A stretch of 64,000 nt of DNA from RUG100 sp050953405 (GTDB lineage: Bacteria > Bacillota > Clostridia > Peptostreptococcales > Anaerovoracaceae). The DNA is taken from NCBI GenBank assembly GCA_050953405.1, contig JBMNMP010000002.1:62001-126000 (forward strand). Direction: 5' to 3'. A model generated the notes under the pieces. It searched no databases. It worked only from the letters and a program-made list of their open reading frames with translations, and had not been told where the DNA came from. This document shows positions 34,526 through 43,558 of this stretch, piece by piece. A program made the position numbers and the translations under genes. The first letter of the stretch is position 1. The number at the start of each line of letters is the position of its first letter.

Positions 34526-35530
34526 ATGATGAACAAAAGAAAAATACTGTTGATCGTGCTTTTGGCTGGACTGTTTTTTTTCATGGCGGCAACAGTTTTT
34601 CTGATTTCAGACTTGAGGAAGCCTTTGCCGGGCAACATTGCCCGTCCGCTGATATATAGCTGCAAGGCGGGCGATCTGAAGTGGTTCCCGGTCGAGAAGG
34701 CCTCCGGGTACGAAGTCTTCGAGAAAGCAGACGGCAAATGGGAAAAAACAGGTACCACGGAGAGCACCGGTTATCAAGTGAAGGACTTTCATCCGGGCAC
34801 TGAATATACTGTGCGCGGGTTCAAAAAATACGGCCTCCGGGAGACGGCAGGAGGTATGGCTTATCCTGTCTCACGAGAGGGCGGACACCATGACCTCAAG
34901 ATCATCTTTGAGGGCGACAGTATCATCTATGGTTTTGCGGGAAGGAAAAACGGCAGGTCACGGATGACTATGGAAGACCGCATAACCATGCAGACCGATG
35001 CAGTATGCCGCAACAAGGCCGTCTCCGGCAGGACAGCTGCTATATGCAGGAAGGACAAAGTCGTCAGTATGTACCGGGCCTTAAAGCATGAAAGAAAAAA
35101 TATCATCAACAGGAATATAGACATCGTTATGATAGGCCTGGGTACGAATGACTACAAGTATGATGTCCCCCTGGGTAAGCCGGGCAGCAAGGCGGGGAAT
35201 ACATTTTACGGAGCTTATAAATATATCGTTTACAAGCTGAAACAGCAGTACCCGAAGGCAAAAATCGTGCTGATGACGCCAATGGAGAGGGAGGAAGGCT
35301 GGAATGCCCCCAATGACATAGGTTATACTCTCGACCAGTATCGCCGGGCGGTCATCAGGATCGCCGCCGGCAATGGCGCCCTGGTCTACGATGCCAGGAA
35401 AGAAAACCTGGTGAATGAGAACAATGTGATGAGAAGGACTGCAGACGGACTGCACCCGACCGAATACACATATCAGATGATAGGCGATTCGCTGGTCGGA
35501 TTTTACAGGGACAACGGGCTGCTCCGATAG
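34526..35530 (+). CDS. Secreted or membrane-anchored SGNH/GDSL esterase with an FN3-like domain
   Basis: 334-residue protein. An N-terminal signal-anchor (about 8-26) is followed by a fibronectin-type-III-like module (about 45-105; GYQVKDFHPGTEYTVRGFKKYG is the typical end) and a GDSL-type hydrolase domain. The SGNH blocks are complete: FEGDSIIYGFAG near 130 (serine), GLGTNDYKY near 205 (asparagine), and DGLHPTEYTYQMIG near 306 (Asp-x2-His). It probably removes acetyl or other acyl groups from a surface glycan. It starts directly after the LCP stop. ATG 34526 or 34529 are equally possible. Confidence 0.85.
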   Translation: MMNKRKILLIVLLAGLFFFMAATVFLISDLRKPLPGNIARPLIYSCKAGDLKWFPVEKASGYEVFEKADGKWEKTGTTESTGYQVKDFHPGTEYTVRGFKKYGLRETAGGMAYPVSREGGHHDLKIIFEGDSIIYGFAGRKNGRSRMTMEDRITMQTDAVCRNKAVSGRTAAICRKDKVVSMYRALKHERKNIINRNIDIVMIGLGTNDYKYDVPLGKPGSKAGNTFYGAYKYIVYKLKQQYPKAKIVLMTPMEREEGWNAPNDIGYTLDQYRRAVIRIAAGNGALVYDARKENLVNENNVMRRTADGLHPTEYTYQMIGDSLVGFYRDNGLLR

Positions 35531-35588
35531 AGCCGTCTCGTCGGCTGAAGGATGAATTAATATAAAGAAATTTTTGTGAGGTAAAACT

Positions 35589-36158
35589 ATGAATACATTT
35601 TATTCAGAAGAAGAACTAAAACAACTGGGTATCAAGAAGTACGGCAAAAATGTTAAGATCGGCAGGCATGCAATACTATATAACCCGGAGCAATTGGAGA
35701 TCGGAAACAATGTCAGGATAGATGACTTCAGCATCATCAGCGGTAATGTCATTATCCATGATTACAACCATGTATCCCAATTTGCAGGGTTATACGGAGG
35801 CACAGCCGGTATAGAGCTGATGGACTTTGTGGGGGTTTCCTCTAAAGTCAGTATATACAGCACCACCGTAGATTACAGTAAGGGCGAAAAACTGACAAAT
35901 CCGACGATCCCGGAGGAATTCGCGGCAACTTCGATAGATAAGAAGGTAACTATCGGAAAACATGTTTTAGTCGGTTCCGGCTCTGTGGTCCTGCCGGGAG
36001 CAAACATCGGCGAGGGAAGCACCGTTGGGTGTATGAGCTTCTGCAACAAGGAACTCGGCGAATGGGGAGTTTATGTAGGAATACCGGCCAGAAGACTGAA
36101 GGACAGACCCCGGGATCTCCTGAAGCAGGAAAAATTATTGCGTGAAAAACTTGGATGA
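35589..36158 (+). CDS. Left-handed beta-helix sugar acetyltransferase, possible PseH replacement
   Basis: 189-residue protein made of hexapeptide repeats (IGNNVRIDDFSIISG, IGKHVLVGSGSVVLPGANIGEGSTVG), the fold of acetyl-CoA dependent sugar O/N-acetyltransferases. In the pseudaminic acid pathway the 4-amino group made by PseC is acetylated by PseH, normally a GNAT-fold enzyme. No GNAT gene is seen here, and this gene lies directly before pseC, so it is a reasonable substitute, as PglD-type enzymes do this job for related sugars. GTGAGGTAAAAC precedes the ATG. An O-acetyltransferase acting on the finished glycan is the alternative. Confidence 0.75.
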   Translation: MNTFYSEEELKQLGIKKYGKNVKIGRHAILYNPEQLEIGNNVRIDDFSIISGNVIIHDYNHVSQFAGLYGGTAGIELMDFVGVSSKVSIYSTTVDYSKGEKLTNPTIPEEFAATSIDKKVTIGKHVLVGSGSVVLPGANIGEGSTVGCMSFCNKELGEWGVYVGIPARRLKDRPRDLLKQEKLLREKLG

Positions 36159-36165
36159 GGTTGCC

Positions 36166-37335
36166 ATGAAGAAAATACCATACGGAAGACAAACAGTCAC
36201 CGAAGAAGATATCAAAGAAGTTGAAAAAGTATTGCGCTCGGACTATCTGACGACAGGTCCCCGGCTGAATGAATTCGAAAAGACCATCGCTGAGTATCAC
36301 GGGGCAAAGTACGGGGTTGCTTTCTCCAGCGGGACAGCTGGGCTGCATGCAGCTTATAACTCTCTGCAGATACCGCAGGGTAAGGGGATACTGACGTCTC
36401 CGATAACCTTTGTCGCCTCATCAAATGCGGCGATATATTGCGGCTTGAAACCGGGGTTTGTGGATATCGATCCGGAAACCAACTGCATAGATATAAATAA
36501 GATCGAGTCTGCGATCACAGAGGATACTGCCGTGATCACACCCGTTGCTTATGCGGGATATCCGGTAGATCTCGGGAGTATACACGCGATCGCGGAGAAA
36601 CACGGCTGCAGAGTGATCTATGATGCGGCGCATGCTATAGGGAGCAGGAGGAACGGTACTTTCGGCATGGAGTATGTGGATCTTGCTGTGCTGTCATTCC
36701 ATCCCGTGAAGCATGTGACTACAGGAGAGGGCGGCATGGTGCTCACGAACGATGAGACTCTGTACAACAGATTGAAGCTGTTCCGCTCCCACGGGATCAC
36801 AAAGGATCCGCAGCTGCTGATCAACAATGACGGCCCCTGGTATTATGAGATGCAGTCACTGGGGTTCAATTACAGGATGACGGATATCCAGGCGGCGCTC
36901 GGCATTTCACAGTTCAGCCGCATCAACCAGAATCTGCTCTCAAGGAACAAAATCGCCAAAGCTTATAACGATGCTTTCAGTGATCTCGGGTTTCTGGAAA
37001 CACCGCCTTCACTTGGCTTCGAGCTGCTGGAGACCGGAGATGCCGGGAAGACTGAAAACATACATGCTTATCACCTGTATACACTGCATCTCTGCGGTGC
37101 ACAGGAGCGAAAAGCTTTCTACGAGTACCTTCACGCCAACGGCATACTGGCTCAGATACATTACATACCGGTGCACCTGCAGCCGTATTACAGAGAAAAC
37201 TTTGGATTCCGGAAGGGCGATTTCCCGGCGGCCGAAAAATTCTATGACGGCGAGATCAGTATACCGATGTATCACAATATGCCGGATGAAAATATTGAAT
37301 ATGTTATTGAGAAAATCAAGGAATACAGTAAATAG
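36166..37335 (+). CDS. pseC: UDP-4-amino-4,6-dideoxy-N-acetyl-L-altrosamine transaminase
   Basis: PLP-dependent sugar aminotransferase (DegT/DnrJ/EryC1 family), second step of pseudaminic acid synthesis: it aminates C4 of the 4-keto sugar made by PseB. 389 residues. Visible blocks are IPYGRQTVTEEDI, SSGTAGLHAAY near 62, DAAHAIGS near 157 and the PLP lysine in SFHPVKHVTTGEGG near 182. GGATGAGG at 36153-36160 supports ATG 36166 over the upstream GTG 36142. It overlaps nothing but is closely packed with the acetyltransferase before it. Confidence 0.92.
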   Translation: MKKIPYGRQTVTEEDIKEVEKVLRSDYLTTGPRLNEFEKTIAEYHGAKYGVAFSSGTAGLHAAYNSLQIPQGKGILTSPITFVASSNAAIYCGLKPGFVDIDPETNCIDINKIESAITEDTAVITPVAYAGYPVDLGSIHAIAEKHGCRVIYDAAHAIGSRRNGTFGMEYVDLAVLSFHPVKHVTTGEGGMVLTNDETLYNRLKLFRSHGITKDPQLLINNDGPWYYEMQSLGFNYRMTDIQAALGISQFSRINQNLLSRNKIAKAYNDAFSDLGFLETPPSLGFELLETGDAGKTENIHAYHLYTLHLCGAQERKAFYEYLHANGILAQIHYIPVHLQPYYRENFGFRKGDFPAAEKFYDGEISIPMYHNMPDENIEYVIEKIKEYSK

Positions 37336-37362
37336 CATTTTTGAAAGTGGGGAAGAATACAT

Positions 37363-39567
37363 TTGAAAAGCATAGTCGTGATGACATATTATCAGTTGAT
37401 GCATTCCATAGCGCTGGCATTGACGTTTGAAGAAAAACCTATTCTATATTTTTCGCGCAGTTACCTGAATGTTGATGATGAACTCCTTGAAAGAGTGAAG
37501 TCAACGGGAATATTTCATGACGTTATCGGGATCACGGCACGTTTGGAATTCGTCAAGTTCATGGATGAGTTGAAAAAGACCAGGGACCTTACTGAAGAGC
37601 AGATCCGTGCGCAGGGCAATTCAATTTTCGAAAAATATCTGGAACCGCATTACGCCGAGGCCTTCAAGCCCGCGGACTTTGATGACGAAATATACGTCTA
37701 CAATGATTTTCAGTGGCACTATTATTACATCGCAAAGCATTTCAAACATATAGTCGGTGTTGAAGACGGGTACAAGTCACTGCAGCAGCAGTTAAAGGTT
37801 CAGAAAATGAAGAAACTACAGTTACTGCTGCTGCCGTTTATCGATAACGGGTATTATCCGGAGCCGCTCTACAAAACAAAAAATGTTGAGCGCATCATCA
37901 GCAGCGCTGCTTTCGATGATCTGGATGATTATTATCAGAAAAAGATACAAGTATGGGATTTCAAGGATATCGTCAACGAAAATCCACAGGCCTTCAAGGA
38001 GGCTCTGCTAACTATATTCGATATCGAGTCCATGAATATAAAATCGGGTGGAGTGCTCTTCCTGGGGCAGCCTCTTGCCAGAGGCGAATACTGCAATTCC
38101 GTGGAAGAATATCTCCTGATGCAGAAATACATAAGGGAAGAGACGGATAAGGGGAACCACGTTTATTTCAAGCTGCATCCGGCTGACGTGATCGATCCTG
38201 TTTTATACATGAGTGATAAGGTCACCATGCTGCCCGGGAACTTTCCTATCGAGGTGCTCAATTTTACAGATATAACTTTCAAAAAAGCTGTCACCTTCGG
38301 TTCCACCGGGATCGATACTCTCTCATGCGCGAGAAAGATGGTCAAACATCTGCCCGACAGCTGCGACAATAACGCCAGGATCATACGCTTCATCCGCAAA
38401 GAGATCAAAGGTGAAGAGCTGTCGCTTTCATATTACATCAAGACTTCGGATCTGAACGCGCTCAATTACATACGCGTATATAGCAGTTTTAAAACTCCAA
38501 AACACATCAGAATGAACGTGTATCTGCTAGCGGATCCAGGCAGGGTCGATGAAGTCGCGGCATACTTTGATATCAGCAATTTTGAAGACAGATTGCGTGA
38601 ATACAAAAAGATCATGCGCGAAAATGGCGAGCAGTCGCTGTGGTTCAATGAGATCAGGGCTTTGAATAAGCTGGTGAAAAGCAGGCAGCCGGGTGTAAAG
38701 GTGCTGCCATCGACAGTGGAGAGCGACTGGGACATCTTCAAGGATGTTATCAATAAGAATGAGGTCAGCGACTTTACGATGCTGGTGGACATTGAGAATG
38801 ATATGTTCGGCCTTACAGACAGCATCGTCAAGAGCCTCAGAGCCAGAGTGAGGCCGGCTCAGTTATGCCAGAATTTTACTTATGGCATCGACAAAAAGAA
38901 GGAAAATACCAAGGTCTGGCTTTCACCGGGATATATCAACGCCTGGCTTGCTCCGCAATTGAGGAACCGTGTCTGGCACCGCAATCTCATCGAAGGGATC
39001 GGCGAGCAGTATGACAAAGCGGGATTTGCACTGATGATCAACAAGTACAGCAGTTCCATGTCCAGAAAGTTCACCATCAATCTCTATGTCCCGGTCACCG
39101 AATATACGGAGATCGAAGACGGATTCGGTCACTATCTTTCTGAAATCGAAAAAATAACGAACAATGATAAACTGCCGTCGGATTTCAAGACCTCGCAGAT
39201 AGCTCTGACGGTGTACGACTACTTCGACTGGAGAAAGATATCGAAAAGGTACAATGAAGATGAGAGCGCGGAGAAGCTGCTCGAAGCGGCAGGGATCCCC
39301 GCTGAGGAGCGGGCTGAGATATTCAGTGCCATCAGTGTATCGGCACTAAAAGAAAAAGAAGCGGCCAAGAGCAGTTTCGTGTTCCAGAATTATGATTACT
39401 ATAAATCCAACAGGGAAACGATGTCGGTGGCCGAAAAGCATGGTATATTGAACAATCTCAAGAAACTTGCTATAATTAGTAGCGAATTTGAAAAAATCAA
39501 GAAACGATTGAAAAAATCCAGATTAAACAAAATCAGGAATCGACTGAAAAAATTCAATTCACGATAG
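37363..39567 (+). CDS. Large protein with a polysialyltransferase/GT52-like N-terminal half; candidate pseudaminyltransferase
   Basis: 734 residues, not confidently assigned. The N-terminal part (about 1-380) begins MKSIVVMTYYQLMHSIAL and contains ILYFSRSYLN, a FQWHYYYIAKHF block, VGVEDGYKS and VYFKLHPADVID (near 265-277). This layout resembles bacterial polysialyltransferase or GT52-type transferases, where a HP motif near the middle contacts the CMP-sugar. The C-terminal half (about 390-734; starts near YIRVYSSFKTPKHIR, contains NEVSDFTMLVDIENDMFG and a strongly basic tail) matches nothing I recognise. It sits between pseC and pseB, so CMP-pseudaminic acid is the likely donor. Start TTG 37363 follows GGGGAAG. 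No signal peptide or membrane segment is seen; the basic tail may bind membrane. Confidence 0.55.
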   Translation: MKSIVVMTYYQLMHSIALALTFEEKPILYFSRSYLNVDDELLERVKSTGIFHDVIGITARLEFVKFMDELKKTRDLTEEQIRAQGNSIFEKYLEPHYAEAFKPADFDDEIYVYNDFQWHYYYIAKHFKHIVGVEDGYKSLQQQLKVQKMKKLQLLLLPFIDNGYYPEPLYKTKNVERIISSAAFDDLDDYYQKKIQVWDFKDIVNENPQAFKEALLTIFDIESMNIKSGGVLFLGQPLARGEYCNSVEEYLLMQKYIREETDKGNHVYFKLHPADVIDPVLYMSDKVTMLPGNFPIEVLNFTDITFKKAVTFGSTGIDTLSCARKMVKHLPDSCDNNARIIRFIRKEIKGEELSLSYYIKTSDLNALNYIRVYSSFKTPKHIRMNVYLLADPGRVDEVAAYFDISNFEDRLREYKKIMRENGEQSLWFNEIRALNKLVKSRQPGVKVLPSTVESDWDIFKDVINKNEVSDFTMLVDIENDMFGLTDSIVKSLRARVRPAQLCQNFTYGIDKKKENTKVWLSPGYINAWLAPQLRNRVWHRNLIEGIGEQYDKAGFALMINKYSSSMSRKFTINLYVPVTEYTEIEDGFGHYLSEIEKITNNDKLPSDFKTSQIALTVYDYFDWRKISKRYNEDESAEKLLEAAGIPAEERAEIFSAISVSALKEKEAAKSSFVFQNYDYYKSNRETMSVAEKHGILNNLKKLAIISSEFEKIKKRLKKSRLNKIRNRLKKFNSR

Positions 39568-39579
39568 AGGAGAAACACG

Positions 39580-40593
39580 ATGATATTCAAGGATAAGACT
39601 ATACTGATAACCGGAGGCACGGGGTCATTCGGAAAACAATTCTCGGGAGAGCTGCTCGACCATTATGAATTCAAGAAAATAATCATATTTTCCAGAGATG
39701 AGTTCAAGCAGGACAACATGAAGAAAGACTTCATGCTCAAGTACGGCCCGGAAAAGATGAAGAAGATGCGCTTCTTTATCGGAGATATCAGGGACAAAGA
39801 CAGGCTGAGAAGGGCTTTCCACGGTGTGGATATCGTAATACACGCAGCGGCCATGAAGCAGGTCCCCGCATGTGAATACAACCCGACAGAGGCCGTGAGG
39901 ACCAATGTGGTCGGCGCCATGAACATCATCGACGCGGCTCTGGACCGCGGTGTAGAAAAGGTGGTTGCCCTGTCGACGGACAAGGCAGTAAACCCCATCA
40001 ACCTGTACGGCGGTACAAAGCTGGTATCCGACAAGCTGTTCGTAGCCGCCAACGCTTACTCGGGACAGAGCGGGACCATCTTCGGACTCGTGCGCTACGG
40101 AAACGTATCCGGCAGCAGAGGCTCGGTGATCCCCTTCTTTAAGAACCTCATCGATAAAGGCGAAACCGAGCTGCCGGTGACCGATGCCAGGATGACTCGT
40201 TTCTGGATGACACTTGACAAGGCTGTCAAGCTGGTAATGATGGCTGTTGACAAGATGACCGGCGGAGAGACTTTCGTATACAAGAATCCGTCTTACAAGG
40301 TCATCGATATATGCGAAGCCATGAAACCGGGAATCGGGACCAGGATCGTAGGCATACGCGAAGGTGAGAAGATACACGAAGTCATGATCACAAAGGACGA
40401 CTCCAGATCCACCTACGACTACGGCGACTACTACGTGATATATCCTAACTTTGAATGGTTCGATTTTGAAAAATCGTTCCAGCCGGGCGGCAAAAAGCTG
40501 GAAGATGGATTCGAATATTCATCCGGCAACAACACTCAGTGGCTCAGCGTGGAAGATATCAGAAGACTGCTGCAGGAATATCACCTTGCATAG
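39580..40593 (+). CDS. pseB: UDP-N-acetylglucosamine 4,6-dehydratase (inverting)
   Basis: First step of pseudaminic acid synthesis: C4 oxidation, C6 dehydration and C5 inversion of UDP-GlcNAc. 337 residues, normal length. Short-chain dehydrogenase fold with ITGGTGSFGKQ (NADP site, residues 9-19), HAAAMKQVPACEYNP with the catalytic Asp/Lys-containing segment near 87-101, and LYGGTKLVSDK near 140. The Met-Lys-Gln-Val-Pro block is the PseB/FlaA1 signature that separates it from retaining dehydratases. It is followed directly by the cytidylyltransferase gene. Confidence 0.95.
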   Translation: MIFKDKTILITGGTGSFGKQFSGELLDHYEFKKIIIFSRDEFKQDNMKKDFMLKYGPEKMKKMRFFIGDIRDKDRLRRAFHGVDIVIHAAAMKQVPACEYNPTEAVRTNVVGAMNIIDAALDRGVEKVVALSTDKAVNPINLYGGTKLVSDKLFVAANAYSGQSGTIFGLVRYGNVSGSRGSVIPFFKNLIDKGETELPVTDARMTRFWMTLDKAVKLVMMAVDKMTGGETFVYKNPSYKVIDICEAMKPGIGTRIVGIREGEKIHEVMITKDDSRSTYDYGDYYVIYPNFEWFDFEKSFQPGGKKLEDGFEYSSGNNTQWLSVEDIRRLLQEYHLA

Positions 40594-40603
40594 GAGGCAT
40601 ACT

Positions 40604-41437
40604 ATGAAGCTGGGATGTATCGTACAGGCAAGGATGACTTCGACGCGCCTTCCGGGCAAAGTCATGAAGACACTGGATTTCAAGACGGGAAAGACGATAA
40701 TAGAAGAAGTCATTGGAAGGCTGCAGAGGGTACCGCAGATCGATGAGATAATAATAGCAACCACTGAAAATGCAAATGACGATGTGCTGGTGGCCGAAGC
40801 TGAAAAGCTGGGTGTGCAGGCGTATCGCGGCAGTGAGAGCGATGTCCTTTCGAGGTACTACGGGGCGGCAGTCGAGAGCGGTCTCCATGAAGTGATACGC
40901 ATCACGAGCGACTGTCCGTTCATAGATCCTCAGGTGGTCAGCGATCTCATCGAAAAATTCCGCGGCGGAAACTACGACTACGCGAGCAACGCTCTCAAGA
41001 GGACCTACCCGCACGGGCTCGACTGCGAGATCTTCAGTATGGAAGTGCTCGAAAAGGTCAACAGCGTGGCCGAAGATGATTTTTACCGCGAACACGTGAC
41101 CAGCTATATATACACTCACCCGGATGAATTCAGACTCGGCAGCCTGGAGCTCTCCGGTGAAGATTACAGTGATCTGCGCATCACAGTGGACACCGTGCAG
41201 GATTACACGCTTTCCTGCGTCCTCAAGGATATGCTGGGTGAAGAGGATACATCCTACAGGTCGATATTGAAGTTGTATGAGGACAAGCCTTATCTGAAAC
41301 TGATAAACGGCGATATCGTACAAAAGAAAAAATACGACAGCAAGAAAGATGAACTGGAGGCCGCTTACCGGATGCTGACAAAGCAGGAGATGGAGCGGGC
41401 CGCCGCGATAATAAAACAGAATTTGGACGAAGGCTGA
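40604..41437 (+). CDS. pseF: Cytidylyltransferase of the SpsF/PseF type
   Basis: 277-residue nucleotidyltransferase-fold protein beginning MKLGCIVQARMTSTRLPGKV, the signature of SpsF-like enzymes, which stand in for CMP-pseudaminate synthetase PseF in many Gram-positive clusters (as in the B. subtilis spsEFG genes). The ITSDCPFIDPQVV block near 105 carries the metal-binding aspartate. AGGAGGCATACT before ATG 40604 defines the start; the longer frame upstream overlaps pseB and is not used. It lies between pseB and pseG and ends two bases before pseG. The predicted role is activation of pseudaminic acid with CTP. Confidence 0.85.
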   Translation: MKLGCIVQARMTSTRLPGKVMKTLDFKTGKTIIEEVIGRLQRVPQIDEIIIATTENANDDVLVAEAEKLGVQAYRGSESDVLSRYYGAAVESGLHEVIRITSDCPFIDPQVVSDLIEKFRGGNYDYASNALKRTYPHGLDCEIFSMEVLEKVNSVAEDDFYREHVTSYIYTHPDEFRLGSLELSGEDYSDLRITVDTVQDYTLSCVLKDMLGEEDTSYRSILKLYEDKPYLKLINGDIVQKKKYDSKKDELEAAYRMLTKQEMERAAAIIKQNLDEG

Positions 41438-41439
41438 AG

Positions 41440-42423
41440 ATGAAAGTTTTGAAAATATTTTCTGAAGCTAGTAAAGTAAAGGGACTGGGACATTTCACAC
41501 GGATGTCCGGGATCTGCGAAAGGCTCTTGCAGCGCGAGTTGCAAGTGTCTTTGTATTTGGATACTGATGAGGAAGAAACGCGGTCTCTGCTGCGCAGGGA
41601 TTATACCGTGTTCGAAAAGTGGATCGAGGACGATCACATACTCGATCTGATCGACAAAGATGACTATGTGCTCATCGATTCCTATTATGTGGATATGCTG
41701 CTTTTGCGGAAGGTCAACGAGAGCTGCCGCCGCCTGATAGTGATCGATGATAATATGCGCCTGCCTTATGAGGAGATGACGATCATCAACCCGAACTATT
41801 TCGGCGTCTATCTCGATTACCCTCAGGATCGCGGCAACAGATATTACCTGGGCAAGGACTGCACTCTGCTGCGCAGGGAGTTCAAGAGGAACGGCCCTAA
41901 GGTGATCAGGGAGAAGGTGGAAAATATACTGATAACATTCGGGGGCACCGATGTTCTCCAGATGACGGATAAAGTCATCGCTTTTATCAAGGGCATCGAC
42001 AGCAGTGTCCACCTCGATGTTGTGGCCACCCCGGTGTTCCCCAATATGGAGGCCATACGGGATGCGATGGGTGCCGGCGATGAGCTGCACATAGGCATAA
42101 CGGCGCAGGAGATGGCCGCTCTGATGGAGAAAGCCGATTTTGCAGCCGCCAGCGGGGGTCAGTCCAGCAATGAGCTGATCAGGATGCAGTGCCCGGCGGC
42201 TCTGATGGCGGTGGCTGACAATCAGGTGCTCAACTTGAAATATCTGTCGCAGCACGGAACGATCAGGACCTTTGACGCTGCGGATATGTCGGCGATCAGA
42301 GATCTGTTTGCATATCAGGAAAGAAAGCGTCTTGCAGACGGGCTTGCCGATCTCTATTCGGACAAGAACGCTGCGGATGTGATAATAGATTTGATGGAAA
42401 GGACGGACGGTCAGGATGCTTAA
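41440..42423 (+). CDS. pseG: UDP-2,4-diacetamido-2,4,6-trideoxy-L-altropyranose hydrolase
   Basis: 327-residue GT-B fold hydrolase that removes UDP from the diacetamido sugar, giving the free sugar that PseI condenses. It begins with the family pattern KVKGLGHFTRMSGICERL (glycine-rich loop with the catalytic histidine near residue 17) and has ITFGGTDVLQMT near 165 and AASGGQSSNELIRMQCP near 233. Related to the MurG superfamily and to SpsG. It overlaps pseI by eight bases, indicating coupled translation. Confidence 0.92.
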   Translation: MKVLKIFSEASKVKGLGHFTRMSGICERLLQRELQVSLYLDTDEEETRSLLRRDYTVFEKWIEDDHILDLIDKDDYVLIDSYYVDMLLLRKVNESCRRLIVIDDNMRLPYEEMTIINPNYFGVYLDYPQDRGNRYYLGKDCTLLRREFKRNGPKVIREKVENILITFGGTDVLQMTDKVIAFIKGIDSSVHLDVVATPVFPNMEAIRDAMGAGDELHIGITAQEMAALMEKADFAAASGGQSSNELIRMQCPAALMAVADNQVLNLKYLSQHGTIRTFDAADMSAIRDLFAYQERKRLADGLADLYSDKNAADVIIDLMERTDGQDA

Positions 42424-43453
42424 AGAGGGAACATTCATAGTTGCGGAGATCTCTGCTAATCACGGACACGATATAAATATAGTGAAAAAGTCCATTGCCA
42501 GGGCAAAGGAAATAGGCTGCGATGCGGTCAAGATACAGACTTACACGGCGGATACCATCACCCTGCAGTGCAGCAACGAATACTTTCAGATCGACACGGG
42601 CACCATCTGGGACGGGGTCACCCTTTATGATCTCTACAAAGAAGCTTCACTGCCGTGGTCATGGCATCAGGAGCTCTTTGACTATGCCAGGGAAACCGGC
42701 ATCATGCTCTTTTCGACGCCCTTCGATTTTTCGGCGGTCGATCTGCTGCAGGAATGCGGCAACCCGGTATACAAGATAGCTTCATTTGAGATCAACGATA
42801 TCCCCCTGATCAAATACGCCGCAGAGAAGAAAAAACCGATGATCATCTCTGCAGGGATCGCGACGCAGGATGAGATACGCGCGGCGATCGAGGCCTGCAG
42901 GAGTGTCGGCAACGATGATATATACATGCTGAAGTGCACTTCGCAGTACCCGGCGAAAATCGAGGACGCGAACCTCCTTACGATGGTCGATATGAAAGAA
43001 CGGTTCGGAGTCGAGGTCGGCCTTTCGGATCATACAGAGGGCATTGAAGTGGCTGCGGCCGCCGTGGCTCTGGGAGCCAGGGTCGTCGAAAAGCATTTCA
43101 TATTCGACCGCAAGATCGGCGGGCCGGATTCGTCATTCTCGATGGAGCCCGATGAATTTGCAGAGATGGTCGCCCGGATACGCCTGGTGGAGAAGGCACT
43201 GGGCAAGGTCGATTACAGCCTCTCTGAAGCCAAGATGGCGAGCCGCAAGTATGCCAGATCGCTCTTCGTGTGCCGCGATGTCAAAAAGGGTGACCTTATC
43301 AGCGCTGAAAATATCAGGAGTATCCGCCCCTCGGACGGACTGGCTCCGAAGTATTATGAAGAGGTGCTCGGGAAGAGATTCAGCCGCGATGTTTCCTTCG
43401 GCCAGCCGCTGAGCGCGGAGATGATCGACGGCTTTGAAGTTAGCGACAAATAA
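42416..43453 (+). CDS. pseI: Pseudaminic acid synthase
   Basis: 345-residue NeuB-family synthase that condenses 2,4-diacetamido-2,4,6-trideoxy-L-altrose with phosphoenolpyruvate to pseudaminic acid. A TIM-barrel NeuB domain (1-280: FIVAEISANHGHDIN, KIQTYTADT, IASFEINDIPLI, GLSDHT) is followed by a C-terminal antifreeze-like SAF domain (about 285-345: RSLFVCRDVKKGD). The KIQTYTADTIT segment is characteristic of PseI rather than of sialic or legionaminic acid synthases. Last gene of the pse block; a separate promoter follows. Confidence 0.93.
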   Translation: MLKEGTFIVAEISANHGHDINIVKKSIARAKEIGCDAVKIQTYTADTITLQCSNEYFQIDTGTIWDGVTLYDLYKEASLPWSWHQELFDYARETGIMLFSTPFDFSAVDLLQECGNPVYKIASFEINDIPLIKYAAEKKKPMIISAGIATQDEIRAAIEACRSVGNDDIYMLKCTSQYPAKIEDANLLTMVDMKERFGVEVGLSDHTEGIEVAAAAVALGARVVEKHFIFDRKIGGPDSSFSMEPDEFAEMVARIRLVEKALGKVDYSLSEAKMASRKYARSLFVCRDVKKGDLISAENIRSIRPSDGLAPKYYEEVLGKRFSRDVSFGQPLSAEMIDGFEVSDK

Positions 43454-43470
43454 CTTTGCGGTCAAAGATA

Positions 43471-43499
43471 AAGACAAAAGATGATAATAATGTTACAAT
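43471..43499 (+). promoter_or_regulatory. Possible promoter of the gatZ-gatD-like genes
   Basis: AAGACA at 43471-43476 and TACAAT at 43494-43499, spacer 17. Modest match; the 105-base gap between pseI and the next gene is the largest in this gene run. Confidence 0.4.
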
Positions 43500-43558
43500 A
43501 GCATGATGAATAATATAGAAAATATGATGACTACAAGATATACGGAAGCGAGGGACAA

